NCBI RefSeq assembly: GCF_027887165.1 | Contig: NC_077233.1 | Span: 230,478,872 to 230,542,871, forward strand | Origin: Monodelphis domestica | Lineage: Eukaryota > Chordata > Mammalia > Didelphimorphia > Didelphidae | Direction: 5' to 3' | Length of the DNA stretch: 64,000 nt | Shown here: one piece after another, positions 1 to 12,000 of the stretch | How positions within the stretch are numbered: position 1 is the stretch's first letter | Layout: each line of letters starts with the position of its first letter | The notes under the pieces: model-generated | Database searches by the model: none | What the model was told of the DNA's origin: nothing | What the model saw: only the letters and a program-made list of their open reading frames with translations | Made by a program: the position numbers and the translations under genes

Positions 1-111
1 CCTCTCCTCTTTTGGCCATCTCTCCTAACCCTATGACAGCTGAGATTCGAGACTATCAAAGTGAGGTCAGCTTCTGTATACCATTTCTTTCTTCCTGCTG
101 GAGTGCCATGT

Positions 112-113
<2 letters not shown>

Positions 114-181
<68 letters not shown>

Positions 182-224
182 GTCTCTGTTTCTTTCTCTC
201 TCTCTGTCTCTGTCTCTGTCTCTC

Positions 225-296
<72 letters not shown>

Positions 297-405
297 TCTT
301 TCTCTCTCTCTCTGTTTCTCTCTGTCTCTGTTTCTTTCTCTCTCTCTGTCTCTGTCTCTCTGTCTCTTCCTCTCTCCCTCTCTCTCTCTCTCCTTCCCTC
401 CCTCC
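114..405. repeat. (CT)n microsatellite block
   Basis: CT dinucleotides run for nearly 300 bases, broken by short TGTCTCTG and TTCC variants. The Ser-Leu and Arg-Glu open frames on the two strands come only from the repeat. The flanks (1-113 and 406-680) hold nothing I can identify. Confidence 0.9.
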
Positions 406-683
406 CCCCACCCCATGCCTCTCTTTCTCTGCTGTTGACTCCTCTCTATGAAAAAATTCTTTTTTTTTTCCTCTTGAAGGCAGGCCAAATCCAAGGCCAG
501 ATTTTGTGATGTAAGAGCTTATCTTACTCTTCCTTCTTTTTCATTGTGGTATTCCACCTTCTTCCCTTTAGTTACCAGTAGTTTCACTCTCTTTTTACCC
601 TTTGCCCATCAAATACTGGCCTTGGAAAATAAGTCAACTTATTAACACTGATATATGACTACTACGGTAAGGAGGAGGGCAGC

Positions 684-930
684 AGCTAGGTGACACAATT
701 GATAGAGCACTTGGCTTGGAATCAGGAACACTCATCTTCATGAATTCAAATCTAGCCTCAGACACTTACTAGCTATGTGATCCTGGAGAAGTCATTAAAT
801 CCTATTTGCCTCATTTTCCTCATTTGTAAAAGAGTTAGAAAAGGAAATAGCACTTCAGTATCTTTACCAAGAAAACCTCAAAATGGTCAAGAAGAGTCAG
901 ACACAAATGAAATTAACTGAACAACAATTT
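684..930 (+). mobile_element. tRNA-derived marsupial SINE (MAR1/WSINE-like)
   Basis: It has a GCAGCTAGGTGACACA head, a GATTCAAATC-type B-box region, an AGACACTTACTAGCTATGTG core and a tail with a GAAGAGTCAGACACAAATG motif. Diverged copy. Confidence 0.8.
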
Positions 931-1057
931 GTATCCAGAGCCATTGTACAGTTATAGTTTTCATCTCAATGGGGTCAAGATTGGACAAACAGGATTAACA
1001 AGATAGATAAGCAGAGATCTTGTCTGCAACTACTTGTATTTTCATTACAAAGGATTA

Positions 1058-1302
1058 AGGCAATTAGGTGGCTCACAGGATAGAGCACTAGGCCTAAAAT
1101 CAGGAGGGTCCAAGTCCAAATCCAGTCTCATACTGTGTGACCCTGGGCAACTCACTTAACCCTGTTGGCCTCCATTTCCTCATGTGCAAAATGAGCTGGA
1201 AAAGGAAATGGCAAACCTCTCTAGTACCATTGCTGAGAAAACCTCAAATAGGGTCATGAAGAGTCAGATGTGCTTGAAAGGACCAAACAATAGCAACAAA
1301 GG
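1058..1302 (+). mobile_element. tRNA-derived marsupial SINE (MAR1/WSINE-like)
   Basis: Same family as the copy just upstream: head GCAATTAGGTGGCTCA, core with GTGTGACCCTGGGCAACTCA, tail with GGTCATGAAGAGTCAGA. It lies in tandem orientation with that copy. Confidence 0.8.
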
Positions 1303-1379
1303 ATTAAATCAAAGGAATTGATTTTTCATGGGTATTGAGAAATTATCCAGTCCCTCTCCTGGACTTAACTTACAAAAAG

Positions 1380-1548
1380 AAACAGTATGGCTTAATGGCG
1401 AGTTACTTGTACTTAGGAGATATGGGTTTGAATCTTCATTCTGCCACTTTCTAGATAAGCGACCTTAAGGCACCATGTTTTTTGAGCTTCAGTTTCCTTA
1501 TCTGTAAAATAATGAACTTAGGTCACTAAAGTACCTTCAAGGTCTATC
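1380..1548 (+). mobile_element. MIR SINE fragment
   Basis: Shows the MIR order: a diverged tRNA part, then TTTGAATCTTCATTCTGCCA, then CAGTTTCCTTATCTGTAAAA. Old copy. The stretch 1549-2640 downstream shows no recognisable gene or repeat. Confidence 0.7.
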
Positions 1549-2680
1549 ATTCAATGCTTCATTACCAGTGATTCTGAAGAGGCTTGAATAATGTAAGAAA
1601 TTATTTGAGCAAAAAATTGGATGAGTTGTAGATTTAGTCTAAACCTTCTTACTATCAAAATTGCTTGCTGAGTTTTACGAGGGGTGAGGGAGGGTATCCC
1701 TGTTAATCTGTTGTCTGATAATAGCATTAAAATTCATAAGTCTTTAGTTATGACCAATTCAATTAATCTTTGACTGTAATTGGAAGATAGATGAAATTTT
1801 TCTTCTCAAATAGAATCATTTTCTTTGTTTTGTTTTCTTTTCTTCTTTTTGGTCTTGGCTTGAATTTTCATCACTATAAGGAGGAAACTTCCTCTGCCAG
1901 TGAAGATTTGTATGTTCTTATCTGGGGCACTGAGAGGCAAATGACTTGCCCAGGGTAACAAAACAAGTACATGGCAGAGAACAGACTACATCAAGGTACA
2001 TCTCAGGCAAAAACCATTTTCCATTGGGATAAGACAAGGAATATATTGCCCCCAAAGCCTGTGCCAGTGAGAATTCTGGCATTTTGATAATAAACTTAAG
2101 GAACTTAAAGTAAAAGTCTTAAGATGATTTAGCATTTATATTTATTCACTACTTGTGGGTTTGGAAAGAAGCACCTCATTAATACATTTGATTTGGGAGC
2201 ATCAAATAATAAGAAAGATGATGTCAGGGAATTATGACATTGGATACCATCTGTCTTTGTGCTATTAGGAATAAGAACCATCTAATACTGGAAAGTGATT
2301 TTGGTGTATTGGGTGGTTAATAGACACAGAGTTTGAGTAGGTCACCCTATGATAACAATGCCAAGTGATTGTCCAAAATTGAGGTAAGGAACTCCTTTAT
2401 GTATTCAGACAATGCTTGTGACATTCAGTTCAGAAGTAAAAATATTTTAAAAATAGAATGGCCTGCTCACTTTAGAAGAATTTGAATATAACAAGTAGGT
2501 CATACTATGATGAGAAATGATAGTTCAAGTCTAAAGTTGAAACCAGAAAGGTGTATTTTTCTTCCTTTTCATTCACTAGACCTTTCCGAAGATGAATCAA
2601 AAAAGACACTCGAGAAGTGTCCTGTGAAACGAGACACCATTTTTATATTCCCTTGGTCTCCTCATGATACTCAGTGGTAG

Positions 2681-2686
2681 TTTATT
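2681..2686 (-). terminator. ANKS4B: Candidate polyadenylation signal of ANKS4B
   Basis: AATAAA on the minus strand, about 355 bases past the ANKS4B stop codon. If used, the 3' UTR would include the whole pentanucleotide repeat. Another AATAAA lies further downstream at 2141-2146. There is no direct evidence for either site. Confidence 0.4.
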
Positions 2687-2816
2687 TGGAAGGAGTATGC
2701 CCAGAATTCAGGATGTGAAGGACTTGAGGACAGCTTCAAGTAAAGGTAAGATTCCCCAGAAGGCAATGGGGGATTTCCCCAGGTGGCTGTTTGGGTTTTG
2801 TTGTTTGTTTTTCAGG

Positions 2817-2954
2817 TGTAGAGAAGAGAAGAGAAGAAGAGAAGAGAAGAGAAGAGAAGAGAAGAGAAGAGAAGAGAAGAGAAGAGAAGAGAAGAGAAGA
2901 GAAGAGAAGAGAAGAGAAGAGAAGAGAAGAGAAGAGAAGAGAAGAGAAGAGAAA
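2817..2954. repeat. (GAGAA)n microsatellite in the probable ANKS4B 3' UTR
   Basis: About 26 near-perfect pentanucleotide units with almost no interruptions. It starts about 85 bases past the ANKS4B stop, so the transcript strand would carry a long TTCTC pyrimidine tract. The long open frames over it are artefacts of the repeat. Confidence 0.9.
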
Positions 2955-3040
2955 CAGTAGCTTGACATCAAGATATTTCCCAGAGCTGTATTATGGAGAT
3001 CATGTCTTTAACCCTGATTGCTCCTGGACACACTCATTCA

Positions 3041-6000
3041 TCAGAGGCTTGTGTCAGTCATCTGGCCAGGATGCTGTAGTAACTGCTTTCTCCTGTCTAT
3101 GGCACTGAGGATCTTCTTCCTTGGGCCTAGCTGCATTTGTATGCTCCGGAGGTCCTCATCTGAGCAAAGTAAGAGGGCTTCTAGATCAATTTGTTCTCTC
3201 ATGAAGATGGGGATGAACTCACTTAGGTTCTGAGACATCAAAAACAATTCAAGGGGAGTAACATCTGCTTCATCTTCCTCCCATTCCACTTCATTCTCAT
3301 TCCAAGGCATATCATCTTCATCCTCTTCTTCTATCTCTGCATCTGGGTCAGTCTCCCCAGTATTCCCTGATCCTCCTCGCTGGAGTAATCCTGAAACTAT
3401 GTTAAACTCTACCTCTCTCTTGCTGCCTGAGATATCTTCCAGGGCTGTATTTCTTCTAAAAACCATATTGCCCAGACCAGGACGATTGAAAATGGACTCT
3501 TGTTGCACATCTCTGTTTTCATCTTCTGTGAGTTGTAATTTGTCTTTGAAACCATTTTCGAATGACTCTTCCTCATCTTCCTGGAAGATTTCCATCACAT
3601 TTCGCTGCCCATGCCTGCTCTCCTTCTCTGTTGCTTTCCCCAACTGTTCTTCTTCTGTGTTCCTGTTCTTCTTAGACCTTATCTTGAAGGTATCTTTCAG
3701 ACCCTTGGAGAATGTCCCAAATGCAGTGGGAATGGAGGAATTTGAAGAGAATGAACTGGAAAAAGTGCCCTTGGAAGAAGTTAGAGTACCAACCTTCTCC
3801 TTCTTGAATGTGTGATTCATTTTATTCTGATGCTTATTTTGAAGCTTTTCACAATCTTTAATCTGTTTCTTGGCATTTCTTTGGGCCTGTTCCTTCTGCC
3901 TGGCAACCTTTTTAGGGTTCAGGATATTCTGGTCCCTGGCAGCTTTGTCCAGGATGTCAACACATTCATTCTGCTCTCTGCTGGCAGCAGCATCTAGTGG
4001 AGATTGTAGGTCATTGTCCAGGGCAAATATATTGGCACCAAAGTTGATCAAAAATGAAACACAATGAGTATGTCCATTGGAGGCTGCGCAATGGAGAGGA
4101 GTGTTTCCCCAGATGTCACACTTATCAGGATCTCCCCTGCAAGGGAAAGTATAGGAAACACATATATTAGTGACCTGTCATCATTCGTTGATTCCCATTA
4201 ATTCATTCAGCACCTATTATATAGCAGGAAATGTCCAAAGTACAAAAAATTAAAAAAAAAAGCCCTAAAAACTAAAATAGTACTTGACCTCAAGAAGCTT
4301 AAGTTTTATTGATGATAAACAGCATGAACACACAACAGTAGACATAAAATGGATACAAAGCACTTTCCAGAGGGAGAGGGAACTCTTGGGGAGATTGCCT
4401 GGAGGGTGGCACTTGAATTGAAATTTGAAAGAAACTCAGGATTTAAGGAATCTGTGAGGCAGGGGTGAAGAGGATACATTTCAGACTTGGGGGAAAATAT
4501 TAATGCAAAGACATTGAGGTAGAAGATAGAATGTCATGCAATGGTTATAAAATTTTAAACAAAAACATTTTATTATAATTAAGAGTATATAAATGAGTAC
4601 TATTGTAAACCTGGGAAGGAAGATAAGACAAATGATCTTTAATGAACAAAGAAATTTTATTTCATTCTAGAGTCAAGAGGAAACCATTGGAATCAATTTG
4701 ATCTCCATGTGGAAAATAGTTTGGAAAGGAAGAAAAACTGGAGGTTGGAAGACTCACATAGTAGACTATTGAAATAAGGTAGGCAAGAGGTGATAAGAAC
4801 CTAAACTAGGGCAATGGCCCTAAAGAAAGTGATGAACAAGAGAGATTTAATGGTGGTAGCATTGGCAAAACTTGGTAAAACTAGTTAAATATGAGAATAG
4901 AGAAAGGGGAAAAGTCCAGGAGAAATAATTCTAGGATTGAGAATTGGATAGTGAAATGGATAGTGTTATTTCTACAGAAATAGGGAAGTTAGAAAGGAGC
5001 CAAGATTAGGAGAAAATTATGAGTTCTATTTTAGATGTGTGGAGGTTGAGGTGCCTAAGGGACATCTATTTCAATATCTAATAGGTAGCTGGTGATGTGG
5101 GACTAGGGTTCAGGAGTGAAGCTAGATCTGGAAGTTGTTTGCACAGAGGTGGTAGTTGAATACAGATGAACTAATGATATTTTTGAGAGAAACTGTAAAG
5201 AAGAGGGCCCCAGAGAACAGCTATGCAGAGTTGGTGGGACATTAATGATAACCCAGAAAAGAAGACTGAGAAGAAACAGCCTTGTAAGAAGGGTAGACCT
5301 GCCAATAATTTTATTTTCCTTTACTGTCATATTGGTCAGTCTGCTAGATGTGAGGTGGTACCTCAGAGTTATTTTGATTTGCATTTCTCTAATTATGAGA
5401 TATTTGGACAATTTTCCATGTGCTTCTTGATAGTTTTGATTTCTTTATCTGAAAACTGCCTATTCATGTCCCTTGCCCATTGATCAAATGGGGAATGGCT
5501 TGATTTTTTGTACAATTGATTTAGTTGCTTATATATTTGGGAGATTAAACCTTTGTCAGAGAATTTTGTTTTTAAAATGTTCTCTCAGTTTCTTGCTTTC
5601 CTTCTAATTTTGGTTGCATTGGTTTTGTTTGTACAAAACATTTCTAATTTGATATAATAAAAATCATTCATTTTACATTTTGTAATGTTCTCTGTCTCTT
5701 GCTTGGTCTTAAATCCTTTCCTTTCCCACAGATTTGACAGATATACTATTCTATGTTCAACTAATTTATTTAAGATTTCACTCTTTATATTTAAATCATT
5801 TACCCATTTTGAATTTATCTTGGTATAGAGAGTAAGATGTTGATCTAAACCTAATTTTTTCCCATACTGTTTTCCAATTTTCCCAGTAGTTTTTGTCAAA
5901 GAGTGTATTAGTGGGGAAATTGAGAAGGAACCAGAGTTGCCAGATACTTGGGGAATAAATATAAGGTAGCACCACTTCTTCCTCCCCTTCCCCCAAGCAG

Positions 6001-9000
6001 AGCTATTAACAATGGAGTCAAGCTGAAAGGGTAGATGAAAATCCCCCTTAGCCTCCTTCTTCTTTAGATAATGTACTTTGTAATTCCCCTCATAACACAC
6101 TGAAAATGATTGAGCCTTTTGTAAAAATCAAAATATCTATTTATTTGGGTAAAAGGGTTGAAGTGTAATGAGGATAGAGGAAAACATGAATTTGCTAGCT
6201 ATTTCCCTTCTAAGGATGGCTTCAGGGATTTGAATTAGGGAGCCTTCTTTAGAATAAGCTCTTGTTTTCCCCTAAGGGTAAAGTCTTTATCCTAAAGATA
6301 TCAGCAGGGAGTCTTCACCATAATGGGTTAGTTCCCTCTCTCTTCAGACCAAGTAGAGAAGAAGAACCTTTAGCTTCCCAACTGCTGTTCCTTTTAGCTT
6401 GGCTGGAAAGTTCCATCCCATCCCCCTATGGCAGCTGGGTTCCATCCCATCTCTTCCTGAGACAGTTTTTCAAATCCAGTCATTTCCATTCCTTCTGGCC
6501 TTTTCCTCTAATACAATAGTTAGTTCTTGTCCCAAAAGCTGGGATCTTTGGGCTTATCAAACACTAGCTTGCTGAGGTCATTTACCCCTAGACTATTTCA
6601 TTGATCTACCCTTCTGTCTCTTAGCCAGTACCATATTGTTTTGATGATCACTGCTTTATAGAAGAGTTAAGATCTAGTACTACTAGGCTCCCATCCTTCA
6701 CATTTAAAAAAAAATTATTTCCCTTGATATTCTTGATCTCTTGTTCTTCCAGATGAATTTTGTTATATTTTTTCTAATTCTATAAAATTCTATAAAAAAG
6801 TTTTTTGATAGTTTGATAGGTATGGCACTGAATAAGTAAATTAATTTGGGTGGGACTATCATTTTTATTATGTTAGCTTATCTTACCCATGAGCAATTAA
6901 TGTTTTTCCAATTGTTTAGATCTAATTTTAATTGTGTGGAAAGTGTTTTGTAGTTGTATTCATATAATTCCTGTGTTTGTCTTGGTAGATAAATTCCTAA
7001 ATATTTTATATTATCTAGAGTGATTTTAAAATGGAGTTTCTCTTTCTAACTCCTGTTGCTGAATTTTGTTGGAAATTTATAGAAATACTGATGATTTATG
7101 TGGGTTTATCTTATACCCAGCAACTTTGATAAAGTTGTTAATTATTTCTACTAGTCTTTTAGTTGAATAGGATTCTTTAAGTCTACCATCATATCATCTA
7201 CTGCTGGGAGCCATCAGACCACAACGCCTTGACAGAGTCACACGTGGTGGCTAAGGAGGCCACAGAGTAGCCCTTGGCAAGATGTAGTTGCCCACTCAGT
7301 CCCCTTTACATGACCTCTCTCATTAATTCCCCTTACCTATGGAATTGACATGATTATTATTCCCCCTAGTCTCAGAAGGAATAATGCAAGAGCAAAATAC
7401 CTGTACCCTAATTCTCTAAAAACATCACCAAAAGATCAGACCCTCAAACCCTATCCCAAAAGACTATTATGGGTTAACTTTCATTTAGGTACATAATTCC
7501 CAGCAAAACCGCAGCTACAAGTCAAACCCAAAACTTTCTCACTCACAGAAACCTATTCTCATGAAGCCAGCACACAAATCAATCATAGAGCCCCATACAA
7601 TAAGTACAAGTACATCAAGCTTCAGTGTGCCTCAGTGACTTGATTATACAAATCAGTAACTCTGGAACTCCCTAGTAAAACCCCTGAAAAATGATCAGTC
7701 TAAATTTGAATTATGTTCCCAGGACCAATCACCCTCATATGATTGTTGAATTGTCTTTTAAGAACTGTTGATTAATTATTCCATTTTATTAAAAGCATTA
7801 AGTAATTTTCCTTGATTGTTTGTAAGCTCAAAACTTCTCACTGGGTAATGAGAAAATTAAGCCACCTGTGACAAAATCATTTATCTTGTGTGCAACCTCT
7901 TATTCTGTCTGTAATCACAGTACAAGAATATAGAATGTTAATCCAGTGATTTGTTAAAAGTTAATGTATCACTTTTCCAATTATCTCTCTTTGAACATAT
8001 GTGTTAAGTAATGTGTGCCAAGAAAATGGGTATAAAAATAAAAACCAGGCATGGGTATGGCAGAGCAGCTATCAGATGCAAAGCAATCCCATGGCTGTAA
8101 TGATTAAGCTGTCTTCTGTTTGTTATTTATTTTGACTGATCATTCCCCACCTGTCAGGAAACCCTGGAGTTGCGAGTGAGGCTGGACCCTGCCTGTGGCA
8201 ATCTACAAAGAGTGACAGTTCAGTTTCCTCGTTGCCTTTTCTTTTTCTTCTCTAATTGTTACTGCTAGCTTTTCTAGTACAGTATTAAATAATAGAGATG
8301 ATAATGGGCATCCTTGCTTCATTCTTGATCTTATTGGAAAGGCTTCTAACTTATCCCCATTGCAGATGATACCTGCTGATGGTTTTTAAATACATACTGT
8401 TTATTTATGGAGGAATGGCCCTTCTAGTCCTATACTTTCTAGCATTTTTAATAGGAATGGGTGTTGTATTTTGTCAAAGGCTTTTTCTGCATCTATTGAG
8501 AGAATCATGTGATTTTTGTTGGTTTGCTTGTTCATATGGTCAATTATGTGGATGGTTTTCCTAATATTAAAACAGCCCTACATTCTTGGTATAAATCCTA
8601 CATGATCATAGTGGATAATCATCCTGATAACTTGCTGTAGTTCTTTTGCTAGTGTTTTAAGATTTTTGCATATATGTTCATTAAGGAGATTGGTCTGTTG
8701 TTTTCTTTCTCTCTTTTTGGTCTGCCTGACTTTGGAATCAATACCATATTTGTGTCATAAAAAGAGTTTGGTAAGACTCCTTTTTGCTTATTATGTAAAA
8801 TAATTTTTATCACATTGGGATTAGTTGTTCTTTAAATGTTTGATAGAATTCACTGGTGAATCCATCGGGCCCTGGGGATTTTTTCTTAGGAAATTCCTTG
8901 ATGGCTTGTTCAATTTCTTTTTCTGAGATGGTATTATTTAAGTATTCTATTTCTTCTGTCATTAGTTGAGGCAATTTATATTTTTGTAAATATTCACCCA

Positions 9001-12000
9001 TTTCACCTAGATTGTCATATTTATTACCATATAACTGGACAAAATAGTTCTTAATAATTACCTTAATTTCCTCTTCATTAAAAGTGAGATCACCCTTTTC
9101 ATCTTTAATACTGTTAATTTTATTCTCTTTTTTAAATTAGATTAACCAGTACTTTATCTATTTTGTTTTTTCAAAGTGCTAGCTCCTAGTCTTACTTATT
9201 AGTTCAATAATTCTTTTACTTTCAATTTTATTAATTTCTCCTTTAATTTTTAGAATTTCCAATTTAGTTTTTAATCTGGGGATTTTTAATTTTTTCTTTT
9301 TCTAATTTTTTAAGTTGCAAGCCCAATTTATTGATCTCTTTCCTCTCTATTTTATTGCTATAGGCATCCAGAAATATAAATTTTCCCCTGAGTACTGCTT
9401 TGCATGTATCCCATAGGTTTTGGTATGAAGTCTCCTCATTGTCATTCTCTTTAATGAAATTCTCAATTGTTTTTATGATTTTTTTTTACCCACCAGTTTT
9501 GAAGAATTAGATTATTTAGTTTCTGATTTATTTTAAATTTGCCTTTCTATGAACCCTTCTTAATTATGATTTTTAACACATTAATATCTGAGAAAGTTAT
9601 ATTCATTATTTCTGCTTTTCTGTATTTGTTTGCAATATTTCTATGTCCTAGTACATGGTCAGTCTTTATATATGTACCATGGACTGCTGAGAAGAAGGTA
9701 TATTCCTTTTTATTACTATTCAATTTTCTTCACTCATCTATTAGCTCTGATTTTTCTAACATTTCATTCACTGTGGAAAGTGTTTGTCACTGTGTTCATA
9801 TAACTTCTGTGTTTATCTTACAGATAGATTCCCAAATATTTTATATTTTCTAGAGTGATTTTAAATGGTTCTACATACCTTTTAATCTAGCAATGCTAGA
9901 TATGTCCAAAGAGATTAAAAAAAAGTGGGGTGGGGGCAGCATATCTGTATAATGGTATTTATAGCTAGACTTTTTGTGGTGGCAAAGAATTGCAAATTGA
10001 GAGAATGTTCATCAACTTGGGAATGGCTGAACAAATTGTGGCATGTGGTTGTAATGGAATACTATTTTGCTATAAAAAATAATGAGCAGGATGACTTTAC
10101 AAAAAGCTGGAAAGATTTACATGTCCCCAATCGACAAATGGCCAAGGGACATGAATAGGCAGTTTTCCCATGATAAAATCAAAACTATCAATAAGCACAT
10201 GAAAAAGTGTTCTAAATACCTCCTGATTGAAGAAATGCAAATTAAAACAACTCTGAGGTACCACCTCACACCTAGCAGATTGGCCAATATGACAGCAAAG
10301 GAATGTGATAAATGTTGGAGGGGATGTGGCAAAACTGGGACACTAATACACAGCTAGTGGAATTGTGAATTGGTCTAACCATTCCAGAGGGCAATTTGGA
10401 ACTATGCACAAAGGGCTGTAAATGAATGTTTGCCCTTTGATCCAGCCATACCCCTGCTGGGTTTGTACCCCCAAAAAGATAATAAAGAAAAATACTTGTA
10501 CAAAAATATTTATAGCGTGCTCATTGTGGTGGCAAAAAAAATTGGAAAATGAGAGGGTATCCCTTGTAATAGGGGGATTTGGGGATGGGATTGGATGGAC
10601 TACTTTGGGCTAGTATCAAAGGGTCGCACTGTGGGTGAAAGGATAGGCTTTTCCAGGCCAAAGCCTGGTCTAAGGTCCAGAACACAGATCAACCAGTAGA
10701 GTAGGCAAAAAGTCACTGGAAGTTGTAATTTATTGTTAAAATTGGTTTGAAGGGAAAAGGGAATTCCTATCAATAATTTCTATCTAATGCTCCCAGGAAC
10801 TATGCCTTCTTGAGAAGGGTCTTCAAAGAGTTTCTTTGACTACTCTTATCTCCCTCTCCTATCTCACCTAAAATCCTCAACCCTGAAGTCTGGCTTTCCT
10901 GCAGCTAATCCAAACCTCTTTTGATGGTTACTTGAAGTATTGGTCTGTGACAGATTAGATAGTAACCCAAGCGGAAAGATCCCAAGTCCAGATGGATTCA
11001 GATCTCACACTCACTGATTGCTGCAGATGACTGAAAGCTGTTTCAGGCTAGCTTCAGGGTCAAAGATCTTCTTACTAGGGAAACACAAATCCTAATAGCA
11101 AGAACAAGAAAAGGAACTCTACCAGGTCTGTGGCAGCAAATGCTTCCAGGTGTCCACAGTTAGCAAACTCCCAGAGAGACTCTCAGAATCTTTCCCTGTT
11201 GGTCTCCCGTCTCTTTTCTCTGCAAACTTATCTCTTCCTTATAACACTTTCAGTTGGAGAATGGCTGAATAAATTGTGGAATATGTTGGTGATGGAATAT
11301 TATTGTGCTGAAAGGAATAATGAACTGGAGGAATTCCATGCGAACTGGAACAACCTCCAGAAAGTGATGCAGAGTGAGAGGAGCAGAACCAGGAGAACAT
11401 TGTACACAGAGATGTATACACTGTGGCACAATCGAATGTAATGGACTTCTCCATTAGTGGCAATGCAGTGATCATGAACAACCTGGAGGGATCTATGAGA
11501 AAGAACACTATCCACATTCAGAGGAAACACTGTGGGAGTAAAAACACAGAAGAAAAACAACTGCTTGAAGGCTTGGGTCTATGGCTGGGGAGGTAGACTC
11601 TAAATGAACATCCTAATGCAAGCACCAACAACATCGAAATAGGTTCTGATCTTAGAATAAGCTTAATTTGCTGAAGAAAGTTCAAGTCAACCAAAAATGG
11701 ATAGTGTTAAAAAAAAAACAACAAACCAATCCCTATCTTAAGGGAGAGAAAAAGAGGATGATAAAAGGTACAGGATTGTTGCTTGGGTTGGAAGTGAATG
11801 GGATAGCAGGGGAAAGTAGAGTGCTCATTTCTCATTGTGTTGGTTTTCATTGCTAAGGAGAATGACCTTTGAACTGTAAACAATGGAACAAAAATGGCCA
11901 AGAGGAAGTTGATACTCAAGTAAGGAGTGAGTAAAAGGGCATCTTACCACCCTTGATCAATTCAGATTGCCTTACTCATCTGAACTGTATCCTGAAGTAC

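Noticed and set aside
61-438. Long open frames over the CT block on both strands (Ser-Leu and Arg-Glu repeats)
   Set aside because: Open only because the dinucleotide repeat has no stops; no domain or start context.
2664-3108. Open frames rich in REEKR or LFSSL over the pentanucleotide repeat
   Set aside because: Repeat artefacts adjacent to the ANKS4B last exon.
3399-3815. 138-aa plus-strand frame
   Set aside because: Shadow of ANKS4B exon 2, which is on the minus strand and matches the known protein.
5585-6100. 171-aa minus-strand frame
   Set aside because: Runs across the junction of an L1 fragment and an LTR fossil; a chance reading frame, not a gene.
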